The translations under genes and the position numbers were made by a program. DNA of 64,000 bases from Ascaphus truei (lineage: Eukaryota > Chordata > Amphibia > Anura > Ascaphidae), in the NCBI GenBank assembly GCA_036426205.1, contig WSYH01001913.1:1-64000 (forward strand), written 5' to 3'. The notes beneath the pieces are model-generated. The model saw nothing but the letters and a program-made list of their open reading frames with translations. It was not told the DNA's origin and did no database searches. The stretch's first letter is position 1. Each line of letters begins with the position of its first letter. Below, in pieces: positions 54,574 through 64,000 of the stretch.

Positions 54574-55444
54574 TGACACGCCTGTATGCCCACAGACCAA
54601 GCTAGACCCCAGTACTGAGGTGGGAACAGTATGATACCACACACCCACAGCAATGGGAGCAAGCCTGTAGTTTGGTATAGCGTTGCTGGGCCTGGTGGAA
54701 GAGTTGTTAGTATATACTTGCAACGCTTGGGGAATGTCCGTGAGAATAGTCGTGTCCGTTTGCCAATGTCCAGGGATCCAGAGGGTAGAGTTGTCAGAGG
54801 GCAAGCCAGGTCCTAGGTAGCCAGAGGTTAGCGGAGACGTATGTGTAGCAGGGTTCAAAGGGATACCAGAGAGCAGAGTAGTCCAGGGTAAGCAGGGGTC
54901 AAAGCCAGGGAAATCCAAAGTAACACAGGAGCAGGTAATCACAGGAGCACAGAGGGAGCACAGCATTGGTCAGACACACAGGGAAACAGGAACTATGCAG
55001 AGCGAGGAAGAGGTGGACAGACAGGGATTATAAAGGAAGGTGCACCAATGACAGAGAGGGGAGGAGTAGAGAGAGAAGTGGGAGAAGCTAGAGATAGGTC
55101 AGGGGAAGAAGAGGAGGAGACAGAAGGGGCAGTCAGGGGAATGGTCTGTACAGCTTTGGAGGCGTAGACAGGGGGCACCAGATAAGAAGAGTCTGTGCAT
55201 GCGCCCCCTGTAAGCTGGGGATGCACACGCATAGGTTGCAACACAGGCGCGGCCCGCACGGAGCAGAGGAAGACCGCAGAAGGGGACGGAGCCAAGAGGA
55301 GGGGAACGCACGCAAGGCCTGTGCCCGCGCGATGGCAGCAAAGGCAGAGAGGGACATGCACGCGCGTCCTCCGTGGGCTGAGGGCGTGCACGCACTGGAC
55401 GCCGCGGGCACCACGCAAGGAGGAGGCAACGGGATGGATGGCAC
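54574..55444 (-). repeat. Gypsy copy B 3' LTR (5' portion missing)
   Basis: Aligns with 59464-60367 of the other LTR but lacks the outer roughly 215 bp of that LTR start, so the junction with the internal region, including any polypurine tract, has been deleted. A further stretch of about 30 bases is also missing. Confidence 0.85.
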
Positions 55445-55479
55445 CACTCCTGTTGACCCAGGGTGGACACTGGACTAGG

Positions 55480-56897
55480 TCTCCGGGAGGGATCCGGGAA
55501 ATGAGGGCTGGACACAAATTCCTTAAGGAGGGGAACATGAAAGACAGATGGAGTTTTCATTGAGGGGGGAAGCTCGAGGCGATAGGCTACAGGGTTAACC
55601 TTCTCTAGGATCTTGAATGGTCCCAAGAATCTAGGGACAGTTTTGGGTGAAGGAGTCTTGAGCCTAATATTCTTGGACGACAGCCAGACCAGATCACCAT
55701 GTTTGAATAAAGGACCCTTTTGGCGGTGGCGATCAGCTTTGGTCTTATGCTTGGCCAACGCAGACCTTAAGGATTTGAGAATCTTTTTCCAGGATTCTTG
55801 CAAGTTGGTGATATGAGAGTCAGCTGCGGGAACTCCAGAAGGAGAAGGTGAGAAAGGGAGACTACTGGGGTGAAGCCAGAGTTGATGAAGAAAAGCGACT
55901 CCTGAGTAGACTCGTTCCTTAAGGAATTCATGGCAAATTCGGCCCATGGTAGAAGATCCACCCAGTTATCTTGTGAGTCGGAAATGAAGCATCTTAGATA
56001 CTGTTCGAGAGTTTGGTTCATCCTTTCAGTTTGACCGTTGGTTTGTGGATGATATCCAGAGGAGAACAAGAGGGAGATACCCAATCTTTGAGAGAAAGCT
56101 CGCCAGAATTTCGAGATGAACTGGGACCCCCGGTCTAAGACAATAGAAATGGGAACACCATGCAGCCTAAAGATTTCTTTGGAGAAGACATCCGCCAAGG
56201 TGGCCAAGTTGGGAAGACCCTTGAGGGGAATAAAGTGAGCCTGCTTTGAAAATCTATCAACTACGACCAAAATAGTGTTCATCCCTTTGGACACTGGCAG
56301 TTCAAAGATAAAGTCCATCGAAATGTGTTTCCAGGGTTGTTGAGGGATGGGAAGGGGTAGCAGAAGTCCAGAAGGCTTATGATGGAGGGTTTTACTCTGG
56401 GCACAAACAGGACAGGCGGAAGTAAAATTGAGAATATCTTGATTCATCTTATGCCACCAAAAAGTCTGTTTGATGAGATCAGCTGTCCTCTTGAAGCGTG
56501 GATGACCAACTGCTCTGGAGGAATGACCCCACAGTAAGACTTTATGGTGGAAATGTGGAGCCGCGTAGAGACGTCCTTCTGGTACCCTGAACCTGCTGGG
56601 AATATGTGCTTGTGCCTTGTGGATCTCGTCCAATACATCAAAGTTGTTAGCCGAGACTATGCACTTGGCCGGGAGAATAGGTTCTGAGATTTCTTTAGCC
56701 TCGGTCTCAGAGGCAAACTGACGAGACAGGGCGTCCGCTTTAACATTTTTGGTACCAGGGATATAAGAGATGGTGAAGTTGAAGCGGGAAAAGAAGAGTG
56801 ACCAGCGAGCCTGGCGGGAGCCCAAGCGACGAGCACCCTCAATATATAACATTTTTTTGTGGTCAGTGAGAATGGCGATTGGTAAAGATGTCTCCAT
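55480..56897 (-). pseudogene. Gypsy copy B: RNase H end and integrase
   Basis: The frame 55767-56897 starts [10 protein letters not shown] (RNase H), then [20 protein letters not shown]. The integrase zinc domain has H and C pairs (SSRAVGHPRFKR, ACPVCAQSK). The core shows SMDFIFELPVSKG, IVLDRGSQFISKFW and NGQTERMNQTLEQYL, all three catalytic residues present. A frameshift near 55850-55940 leads to KHGDLVWLSSKNIRLK and PRFLGPFKILEKVNPVAYRL (GPY/F), ending VFHVPLLKEFVSS. It would join the element DNA to the chromosome. Near-complete apart from that shift. Confidence 0.88.
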
Positions 56898-57446
56898 TCC
56901 TGGAGAGCCAACTTAATGGCCAAAAGTTCATGATTTCCAACATCATAATTCTTTTCTGCTGCAGAAAATTTCCGTGAAAAAAAACCCACAAGGATGGAGT
57001 TTCTCTTGGGGAGAAGTTCTCTGGGACAGAACTGCGCCAGCTCCTACGTCTGAGGCATCAACCTCCAAAGTAAAGGGGAGGGAGGTATCCGGATGACACA
57101 GGATGGGGGCAGACACGAACGCCTTCTTGAGAGTCTCAAAGGCTGTGATGGCATCTGGTGACCAGGATGAGATGTCTGCGCCTTTTTTGGTCAAGGCGGT
57201 GATGGGAAGGGCAATGGAAGAAAATATTTTGATAAACTTCCTGTAATAATTGGCGAAGCCAAGAAAGCATTGCACAGCTTTGAGTGAATTAGGGAGTGGC
57301 CAATCGAGGACCGCCTTCAGCTTCTCTGGGTCCATGGAGAAACCTTGGCTGGAGATGATATAGCCTAGGAAGGCCGTGGAAGCCTGGTGAAACAAACACT
57401 TCTCCATCTTGGCGTAAAGACGGTTAGAACGTAGCCTGGAGAGCAC
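56898..57446 (-). pseudogene. Gypsy copy B: RT thumb and RNase H N-terminus
   Basis: The frame 56943-57446 contains [52 protein letters not shown] and the RNase H start [17 protein letters not shown] with its catalytic aspartate. Frames then change twice by single bases: the neighbouring frame supplies [20 protein letters not shown] and [11 protein letters not shown]. Separated from the palm by one TAA. Confidence 0.85.
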
Positions 57447-57458
57447 AAGTTTGGTATG

Positions 57459-58174
57459 TTAAATGTGTTCCTCCAGATTTTTAGAAAAAATAAGGATGTC
57501 GTCTAGATAGACAATGACAAAAGTTCCCAAAACGTCATGGAAGATGTCGTTCATAAATTCCTGAAACACGGCCGGGGCCTTACACAGCCCAAAGGGCATA
57601 ACAAGGTATTCATAGTGTCCAGAATGTGTGTTAAATGCTGTTTTCCACTCGTCTCCCTCCCTTATGCGAATGAGATTATAGGCACCCCTTAAGTCAAGTT
57701 TTGAAAAAATTGAGGCCCTTTGGAGAGGAACGAACAGTTCAGAAATGAGCAGAAGCGGATACCTGTTTTTCACTGTGATCTTATTGAGTCCGCGGAAGTC
57801 TATGCAAGGCCTTAGAGATCCATCCTTCTTCTTCACAAAAAAAACCCAGCACCGGCAGGAGAGGTGGAGTTGCGGATGAAACCTTTTTCCAGGTTTTCTT
57901 GAATATAAGTAGTCATGGCCTCGGTCTCCGGGACGGAGAGTGGATAAGACTTAAACTTCGGCAGAACAGTCCCCAGAATGAGGTCGACCGGGCAATCGTA
58001 CGGGCAATGAGGAGGGAGGACCTCTGCTTGTACCTTGTTGAACACGTCCAGGTACTCATGGTACACGGCAGGCAGGGACGAACGATCAGCAGGAATGGAG
58101 TCCAGACCAGCGAGCACAACCACGGGAGGAACCGCTGGCATAGTATCTGCGGACGAGGGCCACTGGATGGGCAA
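57459..58174 (-). pseudogene. Gypsy copy B: reverse transcriptase palm
   Basis: The upstream frame 57833-58174 has [40 protein letters not shown] and [15 protein letters not shown] one-base shift near 57836 leads into [60 protein letters not shown] and the intact catalytic box [19 protein letters not shown]. The frame then stops at TAA where the same frame continues HTKLVLSRLRSNRLYAK. Domain complete; broken only by that stop and the shift. Confidence 0.88.
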
Positions 58175-58187
58175 GGTACCTGACCAA

Positions 58188-58646
58188 TCAGTGGAGTTGA
58201 AGCCAAGGCAATCCTAATATAATTTGTATGGAAGGGGACTGGAAAATGTCAAAGACAATTACCTCCTTGTGACCATCAGCCAGGGTCAAGGTAAGAGGAA
58301 TAGACTCCCAGATAATGAAAGCTGGCTGGAGTGGTCGTCCGTCGATGGCCTCAAGGCCAACTGGGCTCTTCCTTCTTACCATGGGGATTTGCTTCTCCAC
58401 TGCAAACTGCTGGTCCAGGAAATTACCGTCCGATCCGGAATCAATGAACGCTTCGACCTTTACGACAAGGTTGGGAACCTCCAGTGTGGCTGATAGCATC
58501 AGCTTCCTTGGGAGAGCTTTGGACGGAGAGGGGTTAGGAGAGACAGTACCCAGTAGAAGCCCCTCTACCTTTACTGGGTGTGCCCGTTTCCCGGCTTCAA
58601 GGGACAATTCTGGAGATGATGTTCCGAGGAAGCACAGTAGAAACAC
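58188..58646 (-). pseudogene. Gypsy copy B: aspartic protease
   Basis: Contains VEAFIDSGSDGNFLDQQFA with the D-S-G active site and ends SIQIILGLPWLQLH. The frame is -1 to gag and overlaps its last 75 bases, as in copy A. It runs without a stop for 152 codons. A single-base break near 58180 separates it from RT. Confidence 0.82.
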
Positions 58647-59461
58647 AGCATGTTCTGGCGCCGCCGCGCTCTCTAGGTTGCCTGGAGTTGTTGACTGCCA
58701 ACCTGCATAGGTTCCGAGGCCTCCAGGGCCAGGAGAGGAGTAGCGATTGACCTGTGAGAAACAACAGAGGGAGAAGAACGGGATCAGTGCTTCTCGTGTC
58801 GTCGCTCCTGCGTGTGCTGATCCATGCGTACGCTCAGGGTGATAAGTTCCTCCAGGGACGTAGGTCGGGCGTGAGTAGCCAGATCATCTTTCAACGTATC
58901 TGAGAGTCCGTGCCAGTACGCAGCTGCGAGCGCCTCATCATTCCATTGGACTTCGGCGTCCAGCATACGGAACACGATGGCGTATTTGGAAGAAGAATTT
59001 CGACCCTGAGAAACATGGAAGAGGGAGAAGGCAGCTGTCTCGTGCCATGCAAGGGTATCAAACACAAGTTGGAATTCACGTCTGAATAAAGTATAATCTT
59101 GCTTTTTTTCGCTTCCACGCTCCCATAGGGGAGAGGCCCACGCAAGGGCGTAAATATAAGCAATCTTAGCATGGCCAGTAGGAAACAGGGAGGGAGACAT
59201 CTCAAACTGCACCTCACATTGGTTTAAGAACCCACGGCAGTTGAGAGGGTTCCCATCATAGCGATTCGGAGAGGGAATCCGTGGGCCAGGGCTGGCGTAG
59301 GTATTGGCCATTGTTGGCGCAGAAGCTGTAGAACCCTCCTGACGGGTGAAGGTGGCTAATTGCTGGGAAACCGTGGACAGCTGATTGCTAACAAAGCGGA
59401 AGGCCTCTATGGTAATACTTGTACCCACCTCAGGGGGGTCTGCGTTTGTTGGGCACTGCAT
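58571..59461 (-). pseudogene. Gypsy copy B: gag with zinc knuckle
   Basis: The ATG at 59461 lies two bases from the LTR edge: MQCPTNADPPEVGTSITIEA. The capsid-like part includes ALAWASPLWERGSEKK, FRREFQLVFDTLAW and AAYWHGLSDTLKDDL, ending RRHEKH at a TGA (58786-58784), plausibly from CGA. The same frame continues to a TAG at 58675-58673, then QNMLCFYCASSEHHLQNCPL, a CCHC knuckle, and closes at TAA 58573-58571. The true gag end is therefore 58571, with two acquired stops. Confidence 0.82.
58586..58592 (-). promoter_or_regulatory. Candidate -1 frameshift site GGGAAAC (copy B)
   Basis: In the gag frame: CCG GGA AAC GGG, a classical slippery heptamer, 12 bases before the gag TAA. The protease frame is -1. 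Same position relative to the zinc knuckle as in copy A. Confidence 0.65.
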
Positions 59462-59463
59462 AA

Positions 59464-60581
59464 TGTCACACCTGTATGCCCGCAGACCAAGCTAGACCCC
59501 AGTACTGAGGTGGGAACGGTATGATACCACACACCCACAGCAGTGGGAGCAAGCCCGGAGTGTGGTATAGCGTTGCTGGGCCTGTTGGAAGAGTTGTTAG
59601 TATATACTTGCAACACTTGGGTAATGTCCGTGAGAAAAGTCGTGTCCGTTTGCCAATGTCCAGGGATCCAGAGGGTAGAGTCGTCAGAGGGCAAGCCAGG
59701 TCCTAGGGAGCCAGAGATCATCGGAGACGTATGTGTAGCAGGGTTCAAAGGGATACCAGAGAGCAGAGTAGTCCAGGGTAAGCAGAGGTCAAAGCCAGGG
59801 AAATCCAAAGTAACACAGGAGCAGGTAATCTCAGGAGCACAGAGGGAGCACAGCATAGGTCTGGTACACACAGGGAAACAGGAACTATGCAGAGCGAGGA
59901 AGAGGTGGACAGACAGGGATTATAAAGGAAGGTGCACCAATGACAGAGAGGGGAGGAGTAGAGAGAGAAGTGGGAGAAGCTAGAGATAGTTCAGGGGAAG
60001 AAGAGGAGTAGACAGAAGGGGCAGTCAGGGGAATGGCCTGTACAGCTCGGGAGGCGGAGACAGGGGCCACCAGATAAGAAGAGTCTGTGCGCACGCCCCC
60101 TGTATGCTGGGGATGCGCGCGCACAGGTTGCAACACAGGCGCGGCCTGCATGGAACAGGGGAAGACCGCAGGAGGGGGACGGAGCCAAGAGGAGTGGAAC
60201 GCGCGCGAGGCCTGTGCCCGCGCGATGGCCAGCAAAGGCAGAGAGGAGCATGCACGCGCGTCCTCAATGGGCTGAGGGGGTGCATGCACCGGACGCATCA
60301 CCAGGCGCGCGGAACGCCACGCCGCGGGCACCACGCGAGGAGGAGGCAACGGGATGGATGGTACCACAGGGGAAGGTAAAGGAGCTACCGCGGGGGAGAG
60401 GGAGTGGGGAGGATCAAAGCAGGGGCTAAGGGAGCGCGTGGGTATGTGGGACCTGCAAGCAATGCGCTGCGGCAAGGGGAGAGAGGTAGAAGGTGAAGGA
60501 GAGGAGTGGGAAGGAGTAGAAAGGGTAACAGGAGATGGGAGGGAGGGACAAGGAGAGGAAGGAATCTCCTGAGTCGTCACA
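59464..60581 (-). repeat. Gypsy copy B 5' LTR, full length (1118 bp)
   Basis: Minus strand: starts TGTGACGACTCAGGAGATTC at 60581 and ends GGGCATACAGGTGTGACA at 59464. CCTTTATAATCCC near 59925 on the minus strand is a TATA candidate. gag begins two bases after the LTR, so a separate primer-binding site would have to overlap the gag start. Confidence 0.88.
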
Positions 60582-60879
60582 GAGTTGCAGCTGCTGTTGC
60601 TGGTGCTGGTGTTGGCGTCGGATTCATCAAAAAGTAAGAAAAAGATGGCTTGTATTTTATTTAATGTTGTGTTTTTTTTTAGGTTGGTATTTGCTTTGGC
60701 ATACTGTAACCTTTGTATTTCAATGTAAATGTCTTTTGTTTTGTGCTTGTTTTTTTAATTTGTTGGCTTTTTAGGTTGGTACTGTATTGGAATTTTTATT
60801 AATTCAAATGTAAAGTAATGTCTTTTTTTATTTGATTTGACGGTTGCCAATTGATTGACAGAGTGACAGACGATAACCA

Positions 60880-61355
60880 CAGTGCATTGTGTGGTACTAT
60901 GCCAATCAATTGGTTTATTGGCATTTTTTGTTTTATGGCAATGCAATGTGATTTTTATTTGGTGCATGTATTGTTTTTTTTTTTTTTGCAGGTTGCATAT
61001 TGCCTTGCATAGTGGCAGCTCATGCCCCCAGGTTATGGTGTGCCACTGTGCCAATCAATTGTTTTAAAGGCTTTTTTGTTTTATGGCAATGCAATGTTGT
61101 TTTTATTTGATGCATGCACTATATTTATTTTTTTGCAGGTTGCCCATGGCCTGGCATGTTTGCAGCTCATATCCAAAGGGCATGGGTGTGCCACCGTGCC
61201 AATCAATTGGTTTTTTGGACATTTTTGGATTCAAATTGAATGTGTTTAATTAAAGGCTTGTTGTGGGGATTAACAGGTTGCATATTGCCTGGCATCGTGG
61301 CATCTCATGCCCACAAGGCATGGGTGAACCACTGTGCCAATCAATTTTTTTTATC
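60880..61355. repeat. Tandem repeat, about 128-bp unit, 3-4 copies
   Basis: Units contain GTGCCAATCAATTG, TTTTATGGCAATGCAATG, a T-run, TTGCAGGTTGCATATTGCC and a GCAGCTCATGCCC-like part. Only one unit equivalent is present in the left arm (54245-54300, inverted), so the array expanded in the right arm only. Confidence 0.8.
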
Positions 61356-61645
61356 ATTTGTAATGGTTTTTTTATGTACTGTAATACTGTGTTTTTTTGA
61401 GCCTTTTTTTTAAGCTTGACCCTTTATTTTTATAGTTTTAAAGCATACCAATATTTATATTGGCATGCTTTAACACTGTTCCTATCAATGGGTAGTTGGC
61501 CCATGGTGGGTGGTTAGGCCTCCCAGGTGGGTATTAGGGGATAGTGGGTTAACCCCTTAATTACTATAGTGGTTACGATCGCTAAAGAGATTAATGGGTT
61601 AGGGGCCATTAGATTATATATTTTTTATTGTACTGTTGCTGACAG

Positions 61646-61704
61646 TAGAGAACAAGGACAGTGATGGGGATGAGGATGCCCTTTATCCTGGCAGGCTGGC
61701 AGGG
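61646..61704 (+). other. Exon-like block D, right arm
   Basis: TGTTGCTGACAG acceptor, 59 bases, GTAAGT donor at 61705. The open frame reads ENKDSDGDEDALYPGRLAG. Related in its second half to block C (DEDA followed by a TGGCAG-rich end). Function unknown. Confidence 0.5.
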
Positions 61705-62184
61705 GTAAGTGCAAGTTTTATTTACTTTATCATGATGATTTATGTTTATTTTTAATTGGGCAAATGCACTATTATCTATATCTGGATAATAGTAATTTTG
61801 CCCATTACTGTACTGTATGTGTTGGGGGGGGGGGTTGCTGGAGGTACAAGGGGCGGGTTGTGTATTGGTACAGTATGTATTTGGTATTTTAATATTTATT
61901 GTGAGTAGAGGGATTGAGTGAAGGGGGTAGTTGCCACAGCTTGGGAGGGCAGGCCACGGTGGATAGTGGGAGGGTTTAACATTTTCATTACCAACGTGGT
62001 TACTACCGTTAATGTAATGAAGAGGTTAACCCCTGCCATTGACCACCCGGGGGCCTAACCACCCACCCTGGGGCTATTACCCCTTTCACTCACACCCACT
62101 GCCCCAATAAACATGGTAGTCTGCCTTAACCCCTTCATTGATATAGCGGTAAGCCGCTAATGTAATGAAGCTGCTTATATTTTT

Positions 62185-62800
62185 TTGTATTCATAGGGTG
62201 CAATAACAGTGGATCTCCTGAGCTGAACTGCATTGATTTCAGCCTCGGAGACCCCCGCTTCCCAAGATAAAGGCCCTAGTATGGGGTTTTGGTACTCCCG
62301 CAATGTAAAAATTATCCGCTTTACATGACCGAGGCCTTTAACATTGCAGGGATACCAGCACTCCATACCGGGGCCTGTATCTTGGGAACCAGGGGTCTTC
62401 GAGGCTGAAATCAACATTGTTCAGCTCAGGAGACCTCCTTCTCACACACACTATGAATAAAAATAAAATGCAAGCAGCTTCTTTAACTTAGCAGCTATCC
62501 GCTACGGTAATGATTTTTTCTTTAGGGCGGGTGTTTGATACTAGTTTGTGGGAGCACGGGGTCTTCTGAGCTGAACAAAGTTGATTTTAGCATTGGGGAC
62601 ACCCTGCTTCCTGAGATACAGGACCCATTATGGGGTGTCGATATCTCCTGCAATGTTAAAATCCCAGTAACTTGACCCACAGGATTTTAACATGGCGTGG
62701 ATACCGACACTCTATAACGAGGCCTGTAATTCAGGAAGTAGGGGGTATCTGGACCTGAAATCAATGCGGTTCAGCTACGGAGAACCCCTGCTACAAAATG
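62185..62800. repeat. Two palindrome modules in the right arm
   Basis: Mirror counterparts of 53040-53640. Axis sequences TTTACATGACC and AACTTGACCC are decayed E-box forms. Confidence 0.65.
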
Positions 62801-63021
62801 GTAGTATTAAAATTAAATAAAACCCCCACGATCGCCTGTTAGTGGCGCGCAGGTAGAGTGCTTGATTCATCCTATCTCTTGCTGCACGTCTCTTACAGAC
62901 AGGTAGACCCCGATAGGGTTAACACAGCCATTAGTCTGTTGCAGTGAATCTATTGAGGATCTCGTGGAAATCTCGAACAAAAATTGAGAAATGGTCGGAT
63001 AACTGCCGCTTCATCTGTATA

Positions 63022-64000
63022 TGGTTCCTATATGTATAATGTACTGCAGGGTTACATCATACAATCATACTGCCCATTAAATTAAGTGGATAACTTGTGC
63101 TAGGAAAGAGCTAGCACTCTAATTTTTGGAGTGCAGCTAGTTAAAAGTGTATCATGAACATACATGGTTTTATATTTGTTGCACATACAGAACCAACCTA
63201 TAAAAATAAACTGTATTCCAGTTGTTTTAAATGTAAAGGCAGGAACCCTTTCCTGTCAGCCCGGCAATGAATTGATTAACATGCCCATATGTTATGGATG
63301 AATGAGCTGAGGGATTTTTCATCTCCATATTTCAAAGGGCACCCTGCTAAATTGGTGCCCCAGTTTCTAGAGAAGTTTGGAGTTGAAAAGCCTCAGAAAC
63401 CCGAGGTGTTAGGGTGGCCGGATTATTGCCAAGTATCAGATACCGGTACGAAGTATGGGCATTTCACACTTGGTAGCCAAACCCCAGACTTACTGTCGCC
63501 AGGTAAGAGGTTGGGCCCACTATGCTAAGCAGCTTAGGTTTCAGGTTGGCGCATGCTCTTAGCAGACCGGGAAGCAAATTCTGCCCGTTCTAGGAACTCT
63601 TGGCAAGTCGGGGATAGGTGGGAAAAGTTTTTCCCACGGGAGGATTGACTGTGTATGTTAGGGATAGCGCTCTTGACCCTATAACAATGCCTGCAGCCCT
63701 CCTCCTAGTCAGATTCACCTGATTCATCTACTGTAAGATCAACCAAGAAATGTCCAAGTACAGCGTCAGCGGTTCCAGAGTGTGAGGGGTTAACTACACT
63801 GTAACGAAGAATTGCACCCCTCTTCCAGAATTCGTTTGAGCTGGGGATTCCCGAACGAATCCTGTAAGGATGAAACTATTCCTTTCGGCAGAGATATAGG
63901 GGTGGCAAGTTGCGCCTAGCCAAGTATTGTCGCATGGCTCAAGTCGCGCACCCACTTGCATGCGTGCAGGGGTGTACAGAGACTTTATTTTAAGCCATTC
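63022..64000. other. Unassigned sequence, possible LTR-element start
   Basis: Begins AT-rich; from about 63240 it is more balanced in composition. A frame of 79 codons at 63289-63528 includes PYFKGHPAKLVPQFLEKFGV and ends before GCCAGGTAAGAGG. It resembles untranslated leader or gag-like DNA of an LTR element but I cannot assign it. The window ends inside it. Confidence 0.3.

Larger units (their letters stand above)
54574..60581 (-). mobile_element. Ty3/gypsy retrotransposon, copy B, two LTRs
   Basis: A proviral layout on the minus strand: 5' LTR 59464-60581, gag, protease, RT, RNase H, integrase, 3' LTR from about 55444 down to 54574. Perfect 5-bp TSD GAGTT at 54569-54573 and 60582-60586. 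Reading frames are long but carry point stops and single-base frameshifts. No envelope gene and no chromodomain. More intact than copy A, so younger. Confidence 0.92.
52790..63021. mobile_element. 4.2-kb foldback element carrying gypsy copy B near its axis
   Basis: Ends TATACAGATTCAGCGGATGT on the left and, inverted on the right, TATACAGATGAAGCGGCAGT, both continuing TATCC and ACCATTTCTC. Left arm 52790-54573, right arm 60587-63021. The arms mirror each other: GGGGTCTACTTGTCTGTAAG, two palindrome modules, exon-like block D, and AAGGGGTTAA dyads. Terminal sequence relates to 20585-20948. No transposase. Confidence 0.75.

Noticed and set aside
54993..55538. Pro/Ser/Ala-rich frames in the LTRs of gypsy copy B (also 59885-60580)
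   Set aside because: They lie wholly in noncoding LTR sequence and follow its GC-rich composition.
60880..61355. CRISPR-like array
   Set aside because: Units of about 128 bp are directly tandem with no spacer structure, in a vertebrate-like repeat context.
1..64000. tRNA, rRNA or snRNA genes
   Set aside because: I looked for tRNA box A/B pairs and familiar snRNA or 5S sequence and saw none that I could support by eye; a covariance-model scan would settle it.

Overview
The window is vertebrate repeat-dominated DNA. It most resembles an amphibian genome, probably a frog or toad: L2- and CR1-clade LINEs, Penelope-like elements (PLEs) with GIY-YIG domains and hammerhead motifs, Ty3/gypsy elements, hAT-like MITEs and very large palindromic foldback elements sit nested in each other, with many TA and CA microsatellites. 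The clade call is inference; no host gene supports it. I find no intact cellular gene. Every recognisable protein fragment belongs to a mobile element, and nearly all are broken by stops, frameshifts, deletions or later insertions.

Layout. 1-2565: minisatellite, then a decayed two-exon Harbinger-type Myb/SANT gene whose intron carries a hAT-like MITE with target-site duplication (TSD). 2566-7563: foldback element with a hammerhead-bearing inverted repeat at its axis, a 415-bp MITE and simple repeats. 7564-12625: two PLE copies in opposite orientation. 12874-15990: further foldback copies and an 8-N gap. 15991-22655: CR1 pieces, small TIR elements and unassigned AT-rich DNA. 22656-26013: L2 LINE (minus strand) and a GC-rich MITE. 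26014-27770: the longest stretch with no visible repeat. 27771-35718: LTR-like pieces and a PLE invaded by a second PLE, itself hit by an L2 3' end. 35845-46133: gypsy copy A (minus), its 5' LTR split by a 5.7-kb foldback. 46134-48830: one CR1 copy cut by a palindrome and by a PLE-like element with a 14-bp TSD. 48865-52135: L2 copy 2 with two solo LTRs. 52790-63021: a foldback with gypsy copy B (TSD GAGTT) near its axis. 63022-64000: unassigned.

Most unusual signals. (1) The 39965-45674 foldback is two arms of about 2.8 kb around an axis with facing CCAAT boxes. Each arm reads outward through a TATA motif (with a CRE in the right arm) and then exon-like blocks bounded by splice signals, so it looks like a mirrored promoter plus first exons. 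A related exon-like block occurs in both arms of the 52790-63021 foldback. (2) Both gypsy copies end gag at the same point past the zinc knuckle, have pol in the -1 frame, and carry a classical slippery heptamer (GGGAAAA or GGGAAAC) at the same place. (3) Hammerhead-ribozyme-like cores occur at six places linked to PLE sequence; two keep the CTGANGA and GAAA boxes. (4) Two unrelated elements sit at or near the axis of large palindromes.

Relative order from nesting: CR1 is older than gypsy A, which is older than the 39965-45674 foldback; the 52790-63021 foldback is older than gypsy B; L2 copy 2 is older than both of its solo LTRs.
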